A stretch of DNA of 33,194 bases from the NCBI GenBank assembly GCA_002693775.1, contig NZRP01000061.1, positions 14,449-47,642 of the forward strand, in the 5' to 3' direction. Within the stretch, counting starts at the first letter, position 1. Each line of letters begins with the position of its first letter. The translations under genes and the position numbers were made by a program. The notes beneath the pieces were generated by a model. It saw only the letters and a program-made list of their open reading frames with translations. It was not told the origin of the DNA and ran no database searches. Positions 8,532 through 16,257 of this stretch are shown here, in pieces. Source of the stretch: Crocinitomicaceae bacterium. Its GTDB lineage: Bacteria > Bacteroidota > Bacteroidia > Flavobacteriales_D > Sanyastnellaceae.

Positions 8532-9192
8532 TAAGATTGCAGTTACAGGAACAGGAAGGTCTGGCACAAACTTTTTTGCTATAGTTCTTACTGAATTAGG
8601 CCGTGACGTAAAGCACGAAGCAATGGGCTCAGACGGCATTGCATCTTGGTGCATAGTTCCCAATGTGAAAGACGCAGTCTACGGACCTGGTGGCGCGGTT
8701 TTAACCGACGATTTTGTGATAGGGCACCAAGTGCGCAACCCGCTTAAAACGATTGGATCTCTAACTACATTCAACAGAACAAGCTGGAGATACGTCTCAG
8801 AACACTCACCTTCTCTACCAAACAAAATAACGCACAGAGCAATGGTGCATTGGCTTGATTGGAACATAAGAGCTGCCGATATGTCGTCTCACACCTGGAG
8901 GCTAGAAAATATCGCCGAGGCTGCGCCTAGCATCTTAAAAGATCTGGGGTGGGACGTAGAAGATGAGGTTTGGGCTAAAGCATATGAAAGAGCTAGACAT
9001 GAAGCAAACACTGGCGCCTCGAGAGCAACTAACTCCCTATTCAACCCAAAAGTAGGTCCCATCACACAATGGCGTAGATTTCGATACAACAACAGAAAGC
9101 ACCCGGTCTCTTGGGCTGAACTCGAAAAAATTGACGCTCTCCTAACTCAGGAAATCCAAGATTTTGCTCATGCCCTTGGCTACGACGTCTAA
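8524..9192 (+). CDS. Sulfotransferase-like P-loop protein
   Basis: 222 residues. The N terminus holds a P-loop, GTGRSGTNFF (residues 9-18), in the position of the PAPS 5'-phosphosulfate-binding loop of sulfotransferases. VRNPLKTIGSL further on fits the 3'-phosphate-binding RxPxxxxxS pattern. The length is short for the family but complete in appearance. It would transfer sulfate from PAPS to a glycan or other acceptor; the acceptor is unknown. A different P-loop kinase-type activity cannot be ruled out. The start overlaps the kinase gene by 8 bp and the glycosyltransferase gene follows after 11 nt, so it is part of the same transcription chain. Confidence 0.65.
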   Translation: MASKIAVTGTGRSGTNFFAIVLTELGRDVKHEAMGSDGIASWCIVPNVKDAVYGPGGAVLTDDFVIGHQVRNPLKTIGSLTTFNRTSWRYVSEHSPSLPNKITHRAMVHWLDWNIRAADMSSHTWRLENIAEAAPSILKDLGWDVEDEVWAKAYERARHEANTGASRATNSLFNPKVGPITQWRRFRYNNRKHPVSWAELEKIDALLTQEIQDFAHALGYDV

Positions 9193-9203
9193 CAACAATC
9201 AAG

Positions 9204-10085
9204 ATGAAAGTCACCCTCTTCCATAGACTCATCCCCAGCTTCATCAGGGTGCCCCTTGCCATTCTTTTCCGCAAGCTTGGCATCTCAACCACCATCCAAA
9301 CAGCACTTTGCATCTCGTCTGCAAACCGCCGCCGCAACGCCTTCAAGCCTACAAAAACAGACCACAGCGACTCGAAAGTCCTAATTGTGTGCGCCCACTA
9401 TAACCATTTGAACTATCTGCCTTCTTGCATAGATAGTCTGATAGCCCAAACCCACCCCAACTGGCACCTGGTAATCGCAGACGACCTTAGCTCCGACCCT
9501 TCCACCCCCTCAACCCTCGCCTCCCTCGCCTCTAATGATCAACGAATAACAGTAATCTGCCTATCAGAAAACTCTGGTGCCTACATAGCCAGAAACACAG
9601 CCCTCGAAGCAGCCCCATCTGATTGGACACACATCACCTTCATCGACCCAGACGACGAAGCCACACCCCACTTTCTCGAGCACTCACTCGATGTGCTTGG
9701 CAACTTGGAAGGCTCGGTTCGCCCAGTACTCGAGCGTTGGAACGAAGACTTCACGAAAATGAAGTCCATGTTCGTAGGTCATTGCCCCACCCTTCACTCC
9801 CGCCTTGCATGGGAACGAGCTGGCGGCTTCCTACCAGTCCGCGTATCAGGCGACTCAGAACTTACATCGCGCCTCCACCACCTTTCAAAAGACGGAACCA
9901 CACACCTTCTTTCAGCCCACAAAACGGCCCAACGCTGCCGACTCCTGCCCGGCTCCGCGTCTCATCAATTCCTGCACGAGCGAAAAATTTGGCTTGAGAG
10001 CCACTCCGCCGCCCATGCTAAAATGTCAACGACCGAACTCCGCGTCGATCCCGTAACCGCACCGTGGCAAAATTGCAATCAATGA
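9204..10085 (+). CDS. Glycosyltransferase family 2
   Basis: 293 residues. The GT-A domain starts near residue 57 (KVLIVCAHYNHLNYLPSCI), with the nucleotide-binding ADDLSSD region, GAYIARNTAL and the metal-binding DxD-type site DPDDEA (D148-D151), then GGFLPVRVSGDSEL as the acceptor-side motif. The N-terminal 50 residues are basic and partly hydrophobic and may attach to the membrane. It would transfer a sugar from an NDP-sugar to an unknown acceptor, perhaps a surface glycan also touched by the upstream sulfotransferase-like protein. Base use is odd: the coding strand is very rich in C (for example 32 C against 6 G at 9481-9540), unlike the kinase or PorP genes, which hints at a different origin or mutational history. 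Confidence 0.82.
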   Translation: MKVTLFHRLIPSFIRVPLAILFRKLGISTTIQTALCISSANRRRNAFKPTKTDHSDSKVLIVCAHYNHLNYLPSCIDSLIAQTHPNWHLVIADDLSSDPSTPSTLASLASNDQRITVICLSENSGAYIARNTALEAAPSDWTHITFIDPDDEATPHFLEHSLDVLGNLEGSVRPVLERWNEDFTKMKSMFVGHCPTLHSRLAWERAGGFLPVRVSGDSELTSRLHHLSKDGTTHLLSAHKTAQRCRLLPGSASHQFLHERKIWLESHSAAHAKMSTTELRVDPVTAPWQNCNQ

Positions 10086-10108
10086 CGTACTTTTACAATC
10101 CCTCATTT

Positions 10109-10190
10109 GCCCGAATGGCGGAATTGGTAGACGCGCACGACTCAAACTCGTGTTCCGCAAGGAGTGTGGGTTCGATTCCCACTTCGGGTA
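10109..10190 (+). tRNA. tRNA-Leu (anticodon CAA)
   Basis: A class II tRNA folds fully: acceptor GCCCGAA (10109-10115) with TTCGGGT (10183-10189; G1-U72 wobble), D arm GCG/CGC, anticodon stem CACGA/TCGTG with loop CTCAAAC (anticodon CAA at 10143-10145, reading UUG), variable arm TTCC-GCAA-GGAG, T arm GTGGG-TTCGATT-CCCAC. The discriminator base is A; the CCA end is not encoded. It lies 23 nt behind the glycosyltransferase gene. Confidence 0.97.
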
Positions 10191-10191
10191 C

Positions 10192-10214
10192 AAAAGCCGC
10201 AAAGCGGCTTTTTT
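10192..10214 (+). terminator. Intrinsic terminator after tRNA-Leu
   Basis: Stem AAAGCCGC / GCGGCTTT with an AAA loop, followed by a T run (10209-10214), starting 2 nt past the tRNA. It probably ends both the tRNA and the upstream five-gene chain. Confidence 0.9.
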
Positions 10215-10306
10215 CATGCTCTCACCTAAAACAAAATCGCAAGCCAGTTGCACATTGCAACTGAATGCCTATAACAGCAATTATTCAGCCGTCCCTCCAA
10301 GCGCGC

Positions 10307-10891
10307 TCAAATAATTTTCCGACACCCCCACCCGAGCAACACCCCCGTCACTAAATCAAATAGGTGATGCTGATGAACAAGTATTATCGAAAAGCAGATG
10401 GCAATAAACCACACCCACACTCCAATCTGCCACCATAGCTTTTTTGTTAATGACGTTATAAAACCTGCCGCCACAAATGAAAATGTAATATGGAGGGATG
10501 GGTACATATTTACCGGCCCGTCAAGGGCAAAGAGCGCCTCGTAAACCGAAGCAAACACACCAACTTCTGCCGTCCTGTCGTAACCCAGCTCGCCAGGAAA
10601 AACGAGGAATATAACAGCTGCGAGAGTGGCTGCGAGAATCATTTGACCCGAAATTTCCTTCAGATCATTAATAGTTCGACTCGATAAAAACCCTAAAGCT
10701 ATAAGCAGGTAAAACGAGACGTAAACGATGATTGTCCAAGGAACTAAAGGGATTTCTAACTCCCAATCCATGAACACCCTGTGCTTCTCCTCAAACCCAA
10801 CAGAAAGCTTATTCGTAGCAACATATAACAACGAGCAATAGCTCATAGTACCAACTCCCCACACCACAGTTTTGAATAAACGATTAGTCAT
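10307..10891 (-). CDS. PAP2-superfamily membrane protein, Aur1/PAP2_3-like
   Basis: 194 residues with about five membrane segments. It carries YPSLHITFS (PSLH, residues 131-134) and HQHHLFDLVTG (H175, D179), matching PAP2 motifs 2 and 3. The first PAP2 motif (KxxxxxxRP) is missing and the Arg of motif 3 is replaced by I169. This pattern resembles Aur1-type inositol phosphorylceramide synthases and the PAP2_3 group more than the classic lipid phosphatases, so a phosphohead-group transferase on sphingolipids or related lipids is possible (inference). Expression would start from TACCTTTC 4 nt before the ATG, divergent from the T9SS cargo at 10930. Confidence 0.7.
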   Translation of the reverse strand: MTNRLFKTVVWGVGTMSYCSLLYVATNKLSVGFEEKHRVFMDWELEIPLVPWTIIVYVSFYLLIALGFLSSRTINDLKEISGQMILAATLAAVIFLVFPGELGYDRTAEVGVFASVYEALFALDGPVNMYPSLHITFSFVAAGFITSLTKKLWWQIGVWVWFIAICFSIILVHQHHLFDLVTGVLLGWGCRKII

Positions 10892-10895
10892 AATA

Positions 10896-10925
10896 GAAAG
10901 GTAAATAATTATTAGCCTACCTTTA
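10896..10925. promoter_or_regulatory. Divergent near-leaderless promoters (inverted -7 elements)
   Basis: Minus strand: TACCTTTC (10903 to 10896), 4 nt before the ATG at 10891. Plus strand: TACCTTTA (10918-10925), 4 nt before the ATG at 10930. The whole 38-bp spacer is AT-rich and consists of little more than these two inverted elements 14 bp apart, so polymerase binding should be mutually exclusive. Confidence 0.55.
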
Positions 10926-10929
10926 GTTT

Positions 10930-11907
10930 ATGAACAAAGCAACTCTTCTTCTTTTGCTCATTACGCTTCGATTAGCAACGGTTTCAGCTCAAGAGCTAAA
11001 CTACCCAATAATAGGACATGGCGACTCGTTTACTATAGTCGTTTCTGACACTATTGCTCCTGGGGAAGCTGGAGCAAACATGGTTTGGGACTATTCAAAT
11101 CTTGTTGCAATACAGGCGATAAATGGACAGTTCTTTGAAACCATGGGCTCAGTTTATGCTGACGACTACCCCAATTCTAACTATTACCAAGCTATAAATG
11201 GAGGGCAGTATTACTATTTAATGGGTCCTTATTCCCAAGAGTATTATGGTGGAGTTGAAGGCGGCATAAGCTACCCCTATGAGGACTCAGAACATTTTTA
11301 TGACTACCCTTTTGCTTTTGAATCATCGCACTCAGACGACTCTTACAACGAGCTAAATATCCAAGGCCTTGCAACTTATAGATCAATCGAGACTAACACT
11401 GCTTGCGATGGATATGGTGTGTTGACATTGCCAGGCGATGGAAACACTTATGATGATGTTTACCGCGTAAGAGTAAACAGGTTGATTTCTGATAGCACAA
11501 TTACAGGAACCACAGTTATAGAGGTAGACCAAATCCAATTCTTAGCACAAGGTCTAGGGTCGCCACTTGTACTTCACACCAGCCTTTACATAACCACAGT
11601 AGGAGTAACGGACGAGTATCACTTCTGCGAGTTCATGCAACAATACACGGTAGAAACAGAAAAGATTATTGCGCCATCATTTGCGCTTTTCCCTAATCCT
11701 ACATCTGATGTTGCAACAATTAAGTGGGCTTCAGCAGCAGAGTCTCTAGAAATTTTCGATGCAACAGGTAGGCTTGTTAAATCAGTAACGCCAGTTCCAG
11801 GCCTAACTCTTGCCTTAGTCGATGTAAGCTCTTGGTCGCCTGGCATTTACTCTGTGACTATGAAAAACGGAGCCCAAATAGCTTCTGAAACACTCGTGGT
11901 AGAGTAA
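10930..11907 (+). CDS. Secreted protein with T9SS type A sorting domain, unknown function
   Basis: 325 residues. Signal peptide 1-21 (LLLLLITLRLATVSAQ). The middle part (22-245) has a beta-rich look with many Tyr, Asp and Asn and no motif I recognise; similar single-domain secreted proteins are common in marine Flavobacteriales. The last roughly 75 residues are a type A sorting domain: FALFPNPTSDVATIKW, LEIFDATGRLV, WSPGIYSVTM, ending ETLVVE. It should be exported by T9SS. It ends 16 bp before the convergent PurF gene without an obvious terminator. Confidence 0.8.
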   Translation: MNKATLLLLLITLRLATVSAQELNYPIIGHGDSFTIVVSDTIAPGEAGANMVWDYSNLVAIQAINGQFFETMGSVYADDYPNSNYYQAINGGQYYYLMGPYSQEYYGGVEGGISYPYEDSEHFYDYPFAFESSHSDDSYNELNIQGLATYRSIETNTACDGYGVLTLPGDGNTYDDVYRVRVNRLISDSTITGTTVIEVDQIQFLAQGLGSPLVLHTSLYITTVGVTDEYHFCEFMQQYTVETEKIIAPSFALFPNPTSDVATIKWASAAESLEIFDATGRLVKSVTPVPGLTLALVDVSSWSPGIYSVTMKNGAQIASETLVVE

Positions 11908-11923
11908 ACTAGTCGAGTAATAC

Positions 11924-13816
11924 TTAATAAGCTCTTTCGGTTCGGCCTTCCATGTAGTAAATAAAGGCTTTATTTACTACCCTGCGTCCACCCGGCGTAG
12001 GGTAGTTTCCTGTAAAATACCAGTCTCCTTTGTGGTTAGGGCAGGCTTGGTGAAGGCCCTGAATGTTTTGGAATATAATCTTAACCTCAGCACCCATTCC
12101 TTCAGGAGTCAGAAGCTCAGAGATTTTATCAGAGATTTCGTCAGCTGAGAATGGCTCGTAGATAGCTGTTACTGGGTTTTCGATTTCAGCAAGTGGCTTT
12201 TCTAATTCTTTCAGACATTTCTCGTAAGTCTCGTTAAGAATGTGGCCCATTCCCTTTTCTTTGAGAAGAGCAACTGCAGCTTGGAAGGCGATGAAGTCGC
12301 CCATCTTAGCCATGTCAATTCCGTAGCAATCTGGGTATCGAATCTGCGGTGCAGAAGAAGCAACAACAATTTTCTTTGGACCTAAGCGGTCAAGAATTCT
12401 AAGAATAGACTTCTTCAAAGTAGTACCTCTAACTATGCTATCGTCAATTACAACTAGGTTATCTACTCCAGGCTTAATTGTGCCATATGCGATGTCGTAA
12501 ACGTGAGCTACAAGGTCGTCTCTTGTTGCATCCTCAGAAATGAACGTTCTGAGTTTAGCATCCTTGACAGTAATCTTTTCAGCCCTTGTTCTTTCGCTTA
12601 AAATACTTTCGATTTCTTCTGAAGATGGGTTAGGACCTAGGCCCTTCACTCGTTCTATTTTACTTCTATTCAGGTGGTCTTCTAAACCCTTAACCAGTCC
12701 GTAGAAGCATACTTCAGCAGTGTTAGGAATAAAGCTGACAACAGTGTTGTCTAAATCGTGCTCGACTGCCTCTAGAACTTTTGGAACAACGCCCACTCCT
12801 AAAGCTTTTCTCTCCTCGTATATGTCTTTGTCGTTTCCTCGACTGAAGTAAATTCTTTCGAAGCTACAAGCATTTCTGTCGCCAGGCTCAATGATTTTTT
12901 CAACCATAGCCGTACCGTTTCTGCTGATGATTAATGCGTGTCCAGGATCGACCTCAACAACTTCTTCAGCCTTAAGGTTAAAAGCGGTTTGGATGACTGG
13001 GCGCTCGCTTGCAGCAACGACGATTTCATCGTCTTCATACCAGTAAGCTGGGCGGATGCCGTTAGGATCTCTTAGGACGAAGGCGTCCCCGTGACCTAGC
13101 AGACCACACATTGCGTAACCGCCGTCGAAATCAGATGCTGAAGAGCGAAGAACTCCGCCAAGGTCGAGGGTGTCCGCAATCTTTTCAGAGATTGATTTGT
13201 TGTCGAGACCTTCAGCTTTAAGGGCGTTAAAGCGGGTTTGGTTTTCGACATCAAGATAGTGGCCAATTTTTTCTAAAACAGTTACTGTGTCAGACTTCTG
13301 TTTAGGGTGCTGACCTATGTCGACAAGAACGTCGAATAACTCGTCGACGTTGGTCATATTGAAATTGCCGGCTACAACTAGGTTTCGAGTGCGCCAGTTG
13401 TTCTGCCTCAGAAATGGGTGACAATTTTCAATATCGTTCTTGCCGTAAGTGCCATATCTGAGGTGTCCCAAATAAAGCTCTCCAGTAAACGCAAATTTCT
13501 GCTGTAGGTAGTCCGCGTCAGAGAGCTGGTCGGAAGTGAGGCCCTCAAAGCGGCTCATGATTTTGCCAAAAACATCTTGAATGGGCTTTTGATCTATAGA
13601 CCTCATCCTTGAGATATATCTTTTGCCGGGACTTACATAGAGCTTTATGTTTGCAATACCCGCGCCGTCTTGACCCCGGTTATGCTGCTTTTCCATCAGG
13701 AGGTACATCTTGTTGAGCGCATAAAATACTGTTCCGTACTTGTTAATGTAGTACTGTAAAGGCTTTTTCAGCCTTAGTAGGGCGATGCCGCATTCGTGCG
13801 TTAAGAAGTCGCTCAT
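11924..13816 (-). CDS. purF: Amidophosphoribosyltransferase, long Bacteroidota type
   Basis: 630 residues from the ATG at 13816; an in-frame ATG 8 codons upstream at 13840 exists, but MSDFLTHECGIALLRL fits the family start and leaves room for the promoter. C9 after HE is the expected N-terminal nucleophile of the class II glutamine amidotransferase domain once a short propeptide is removed. NRGQDGAG, LGHLRYGTYG, GGYAMCGLLG and RDPNGIRP follow. The C-terminal phosphoribosyltransferase part has the PRPP loop VVIDDSIVRGTT. It catalyses the first step of purine synthesis (PRPP plus glutamine to phosphoribosylamine). Bacteroidota often carry this longer form beside a standard PurF, so the paralogue's exact task may differ. 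TACCTTTG lies 21 nt upstream of the start. Confidence 0.8.
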   Translation of the reverse strand: MSDFLTHECGIALLRLKKPLQYYINKYGTVFYALNKMYLLMEKQHNRGQDGAGIANIKLYVSPGKRYISRMRSIDQKPIQDVFGKIMSRFEGLTSDQLSDADYLQQKFAFTGELYLGHLRYGTYGKNDIENCHPFLRQNNWRTRNLVVAGNFNMTNVDELFDVLVDIGQHPKQKSDTVTVLEKIGHYLDVENQTRFNALKAEGLDNKSISEKIADTLDLGGVLRSSASDFDGGYAMCGLLGHGDAFVLRDPNGIRPAYWYEDDEIVVAASERPVIQTAFNLKAEEVVEVDPGHALIISRNGTAMVEKIIEPGDRNACSFERIYFSRGNDKDIYEERKALGVGVVPKVLEAVEHDLDNTVVSFIPNTAEVCFYGLVKGLEDHLNRSKIERVKGLGPNPSSEEIESILSERTRAEKITVKDAKLRTFISEDATRDDLVAHVYDIAYGTIKPGVDNLVVIDDSIVRGTTLKKSILRILDRLGPKKIVVASSAPQIRYPDCYGIDMAKMGDFIAFQAAVALLKEKGMGHILNETYEKCLKELEKPLAEIENPVTAIYEPFSADEISDKISELLTPEGMGAEVKIIFQNIQGLHQACPNHKGDWYFTGNYPTPGGRRVVNKAFIYYMEGRTERAY

Positions 13817-13837
13817 TAAGATGAAATAATTGAGCCA

Positions 13838-13862
13838 CAAAGGTAGTGAAATTGTACCTTTG
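13838..13862. promoter_or_regulatory. Perfect inverted pair of -7 elements between purF and DUF5522-hutU
   Basis: CAAAGGTA (13838-13845) and TACCTTTG (13855-13862) form a perfect 8-bp inverted repeat with a 9-bp spacer. Read outwards, each is a full consensus TAnnTTTG -7 element: the minus-strand one serves purF (ATG at 13816), the plus-strand one lies 5 nt before the DUF5522 ATG at 13868. A plus-strand TTG at 13830-13832 is a possible -33 element (22-nt spacer). It could also act as an operator for a dimeric repressor. Confidence 0.6.
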
Positions 13863-13867
13863 CATAG

Positions 13868-14041
13868 ATGGCGAAGAACTTAGAACCTGAAGACTATTAC
13901 ACGACGGAAGAGGGCTTCATCATTTTTACTGAGGAATACCATTTAAAACGAGGACATTGTTGTCAAAGTGGGTGCAAACATTGTCCGTTTGGCTTTGATA
14001 AAAAAACAGAGACATTTCGCAATGATTTGCAAAACGAATAG
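13868..14041 (+). CDS. DUF5522 small Cys-rich protein
   Basis: 57 residues. The core is GHCCQSGCKHCPFGF (residues 29-43), the CCxxxCxxCP signature of DUF5522, preceded by YYTTEEGFIIFTEEYHLKR, also typical of the family. Four closely placed cysteines suggest a metal or Fe-S site; function is unknown. It sits 3 nt before hutU and shares its promoter, so the two are probably made from one mRNA. The ATG follows the -7 element by only 5 nt, implying a leaderless start. Confidence 0.82.
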   Translation: MAKNLEPEDYYTTEEGFIIFTEEYHLKRGHCCQSGCKHCPFGFDKKTETFRNDLQNE

Positions 14042-14044
14042 CAA

Positions 14045-16057
14045 ATGAACTTAGAGCAATTTCGCCAAAACATTCAAGAGGGAATTCCCTCAACCCTTCC
14101 TGCGCCTAAGACGCCAAGTAAGGATGTGTCTCATGCTCCTGTGAGAAAGGACACTTTATCTGACAAGGAGAAGGAGCTGGCGCTTAAGAATGCTCTTAGA
14201 TATTTCCCAGCCGAGCATCACGCAGTGCTGGCGCCGGAGTTTGCCCAAGAGTTGGCAGACTATGGCCGAATCTACATGTACAGGTTCATGCCTGAGGGAG
14301 TGATGAAGGCTCGCCCCATTGATTGGTATCCTGCAAAGAGTAAACAGGCGGCTGCGATAATGCTGATGATTCAGAACAATTTGGACCCAGCCGTGGCACA
14401 GCACCCTGAGGAACTCATCACTTATGGAGGAAACGGTGCGGTTTTTTCTAACTGGGCGCAGTACAGGCTCACGATGAAGTATTTGAGTGAAATGGGTGAA
14501 GACCAAACCTTATCAATGTACTCAGGTCACCCCATGGGGCTTTTCCCATCCCACCCTGATGCGCCTAGAGTTGTAGTAACAAACGGAATGGTAATCCCCA
14601 ACCACAGCTCGCAAGAAGATTGGGAAAAAATGAACGCCTTAGGCGTAAGCCAATTCGGTCAAATGACGGCCGGCTCATACATGTACATAGGCCCTCAAGG
14701 CATTGTGCACGGAACAACAATCACAGTGTTAAATGCCGGCAGAAAACTTCCTGGTGATGGAACCCTAGCGGGCAAACTATTTGTCACTTCTGGCCTAGGC
14801 GGAATGAGTGGCGCTCAACCTAAAGCCGGCAACATCGCAGGTTGCGTTACTGTTTGCGCTGAGGTAAGTGCTGCTGCTGCATACAAGCGCCATTCGCAAG
14901 GATGGGTTGATCATGTAATCACAGACATTGAAGACCTGAAGCAAAAGGTTGTGGCTTCTGTTGAGAATAAAAAAGCGGTGTCATACGCTTATCTAGGAAA
15001 CATTGTTGACGTTTGGGAAGAATTTGATAAGGCTGGGATTTACATTGATTTGGGCTCAGACCAAACCTCACTTCACAATCCTTGGGCTGGTGGATACTAT
15101 CCAGTTGGAGTAAACTTTGAAGAGTCGAATAGACTTATGGCAGAGGAGCCAGCAAAATTCCGACACCTAGTTCAGGACACACTGAGAAGACATGCCACAG
15201 CTGTAAACAAACACACTGCAAAAGGCACTTACTTCTTCGATTACGGCAACGCTTTCTTACTCGAAGCAAGCAGGGCTGGTGCAGACATAATGGCTGAAGA
15301 TGGCATAAACTTCCGCTACCCAAGTTATGTACAGGACATTATGGGGCCTATGTGTTTTGATTATGGGTTTGGGCCGTTTAGGTGGGTTTGTTCTAGCGGA
15401 AACGAGGAAGACTTAGCAAAGACGGACAGCATTGCATGCAAGGTTCTCGAAGAAATCAGCAATACTGCACCTGAGGATATCCGCCAACAGCTGGAAGATA
15501 ACATACAGTGGATTAAAAGCGCTGAACAAAACAAGCTCGTTGTGGGGTCTCAGGCCCGCATCCTTTACGCTGACGCTGAAGGTCGAATAAAAATAGCTGA
15601 AGCCTTCAACAATGCTATTGCATCGGGAGAGCTTTCAGCACCAGTCATACTTGGTCGTGACCACCACGATGTTAGCGGAACGGACTCGCCGTACAGGGAG
15701 ACGTCGAACATTTATGACGGCTCGTCTTTTACAGCGGACATGGCTATACATAATGTTATAGGAGACGGATTTCGTGGAGCTACTTGGATCTCAATTCATA
15801 ACGGCGGTGGAGTCGGTTGGGGAGAGGTGATTAACGGAGGGTTTGGAATGCTACTTGATGGTTCTTCAGATGCTGATAGACGCCTGAAGTCTATGTTGCA
15901 CTTCGATGTAAACAATGGAATTGCAAGGAGGAACTGGGCGCGTAACTCCGGAGCTGAGTGGGCCATCGACAGGGCAATGGCAGTAGAGCCTCGTCTTCAA
16001 GTGACTAAACCTAACCACGCAGATTTGTCCCTTATCAAGGGCGCATTAAATACCTGA
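14045..16057 (+). CDS. hutU: Urocanate hydratase
   Basis: 670 residues, the long form usual in Bacteroidota (the proteobacterial form is about 560). Recognisable blocks: YGGNGAVFSNWAQYRLTMKYL, MYSGHPMGLFPSH, GQMTAGSYMYIGPQGIVHGTT, the NAD-binding region TSGLGGMSGAQPKAG (about 249-262), GSDQTSLHNPWAGGYYPVG, GRDHHDVSGTDSPYRET and ISIHNGGGVGWGEVINGG. It converts urocanate to 4-imidazolone-5-propionate in histidine degradation, in the cytoplasm, using tightly bound NAD+. No hutH, hutI or hutG lies nearby. It is co-transcribed with the DUF5522 gene 3 nt upstream. The 438-bp stretch behind it is treated separately. Confidence 0.95.
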   Translation: MNLEQFRQNIQEGIPSTLPAPKTPSKDVSHAPVRKDTLSDKEKELALKNALRYFPAEHHAVLAPEFAQELADYGRIYMYRFMPEGVMKARPIDWYPAKSKQAAAIMLMIQNNLDPAVAQHPEELITYGGNGAVFSNWAQYRLTMKYLSEMGEDQTLSMYSGHPMGLFPSHPDAPRVVVTNGMVIPNHSSQEDWEKMNALGVSQFGQMTAGSYMYIGPQGIVHGTTITVLNAGRKLPGDGTLAGKLFVTSGLGGMSGAQPKAGNIAGCVTVCAEVSAAAAYKRHSQGWVDHVITDIEDLKQKVVASVENKKAVSYAYLGNIVDVWEEFDKAGIYIDLGSDQTSLHNPWAGGYYPVGVNFEESNRLMAEEPAKFRHLVQDTLRRHATAVNKHTAKGTYFFDYGNAFLLEASRAGADIMAEDGINFRYPSYVQDIMGPMCFDYGFGPFRWVCSSGNEEDLAKTDSIACKVLEEISNTAPEDIRQQLEDNIQWIKSAEQNKLVVGSQARILYADAEGRIKIAEAFNNAIASGELSAPVILGRDHHDVSGTDSPYRETSNIYDGSSFTADMAIHNVIGDGFRGATWISIHNGGGVGWGEVINGGFGMLLDGSSDADRRLKSMLHFDVNNGIARRNWARNSGAEWAIDRAMAVEPRLQVTKPNHADLSLIKGALNT

Positions 16058-16257
16058 ACCCCTCCCCTTTAAATAGTTGTGCGCCCCCCAGTCATTTAAG
16101 ACGTGTTTTCATAAGTTTTGACGAACAATTTTGTGGGCTTGCAAAACCAGCGGGTTGTGTAAAAATGGGCTGGGTTCTTCTTCGCCATGATCACATTACC
16201 CCTAAAGCTGCGTCCAAAAAGGACTCGATAAACTTGAACATCTATACTTTAGCCCTA

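Noticed and set aside
16186-16230. Short ATG frame in the hutU-alr gap
   Set aside because: Only 14 codons, no ribosome-binding or family feature.
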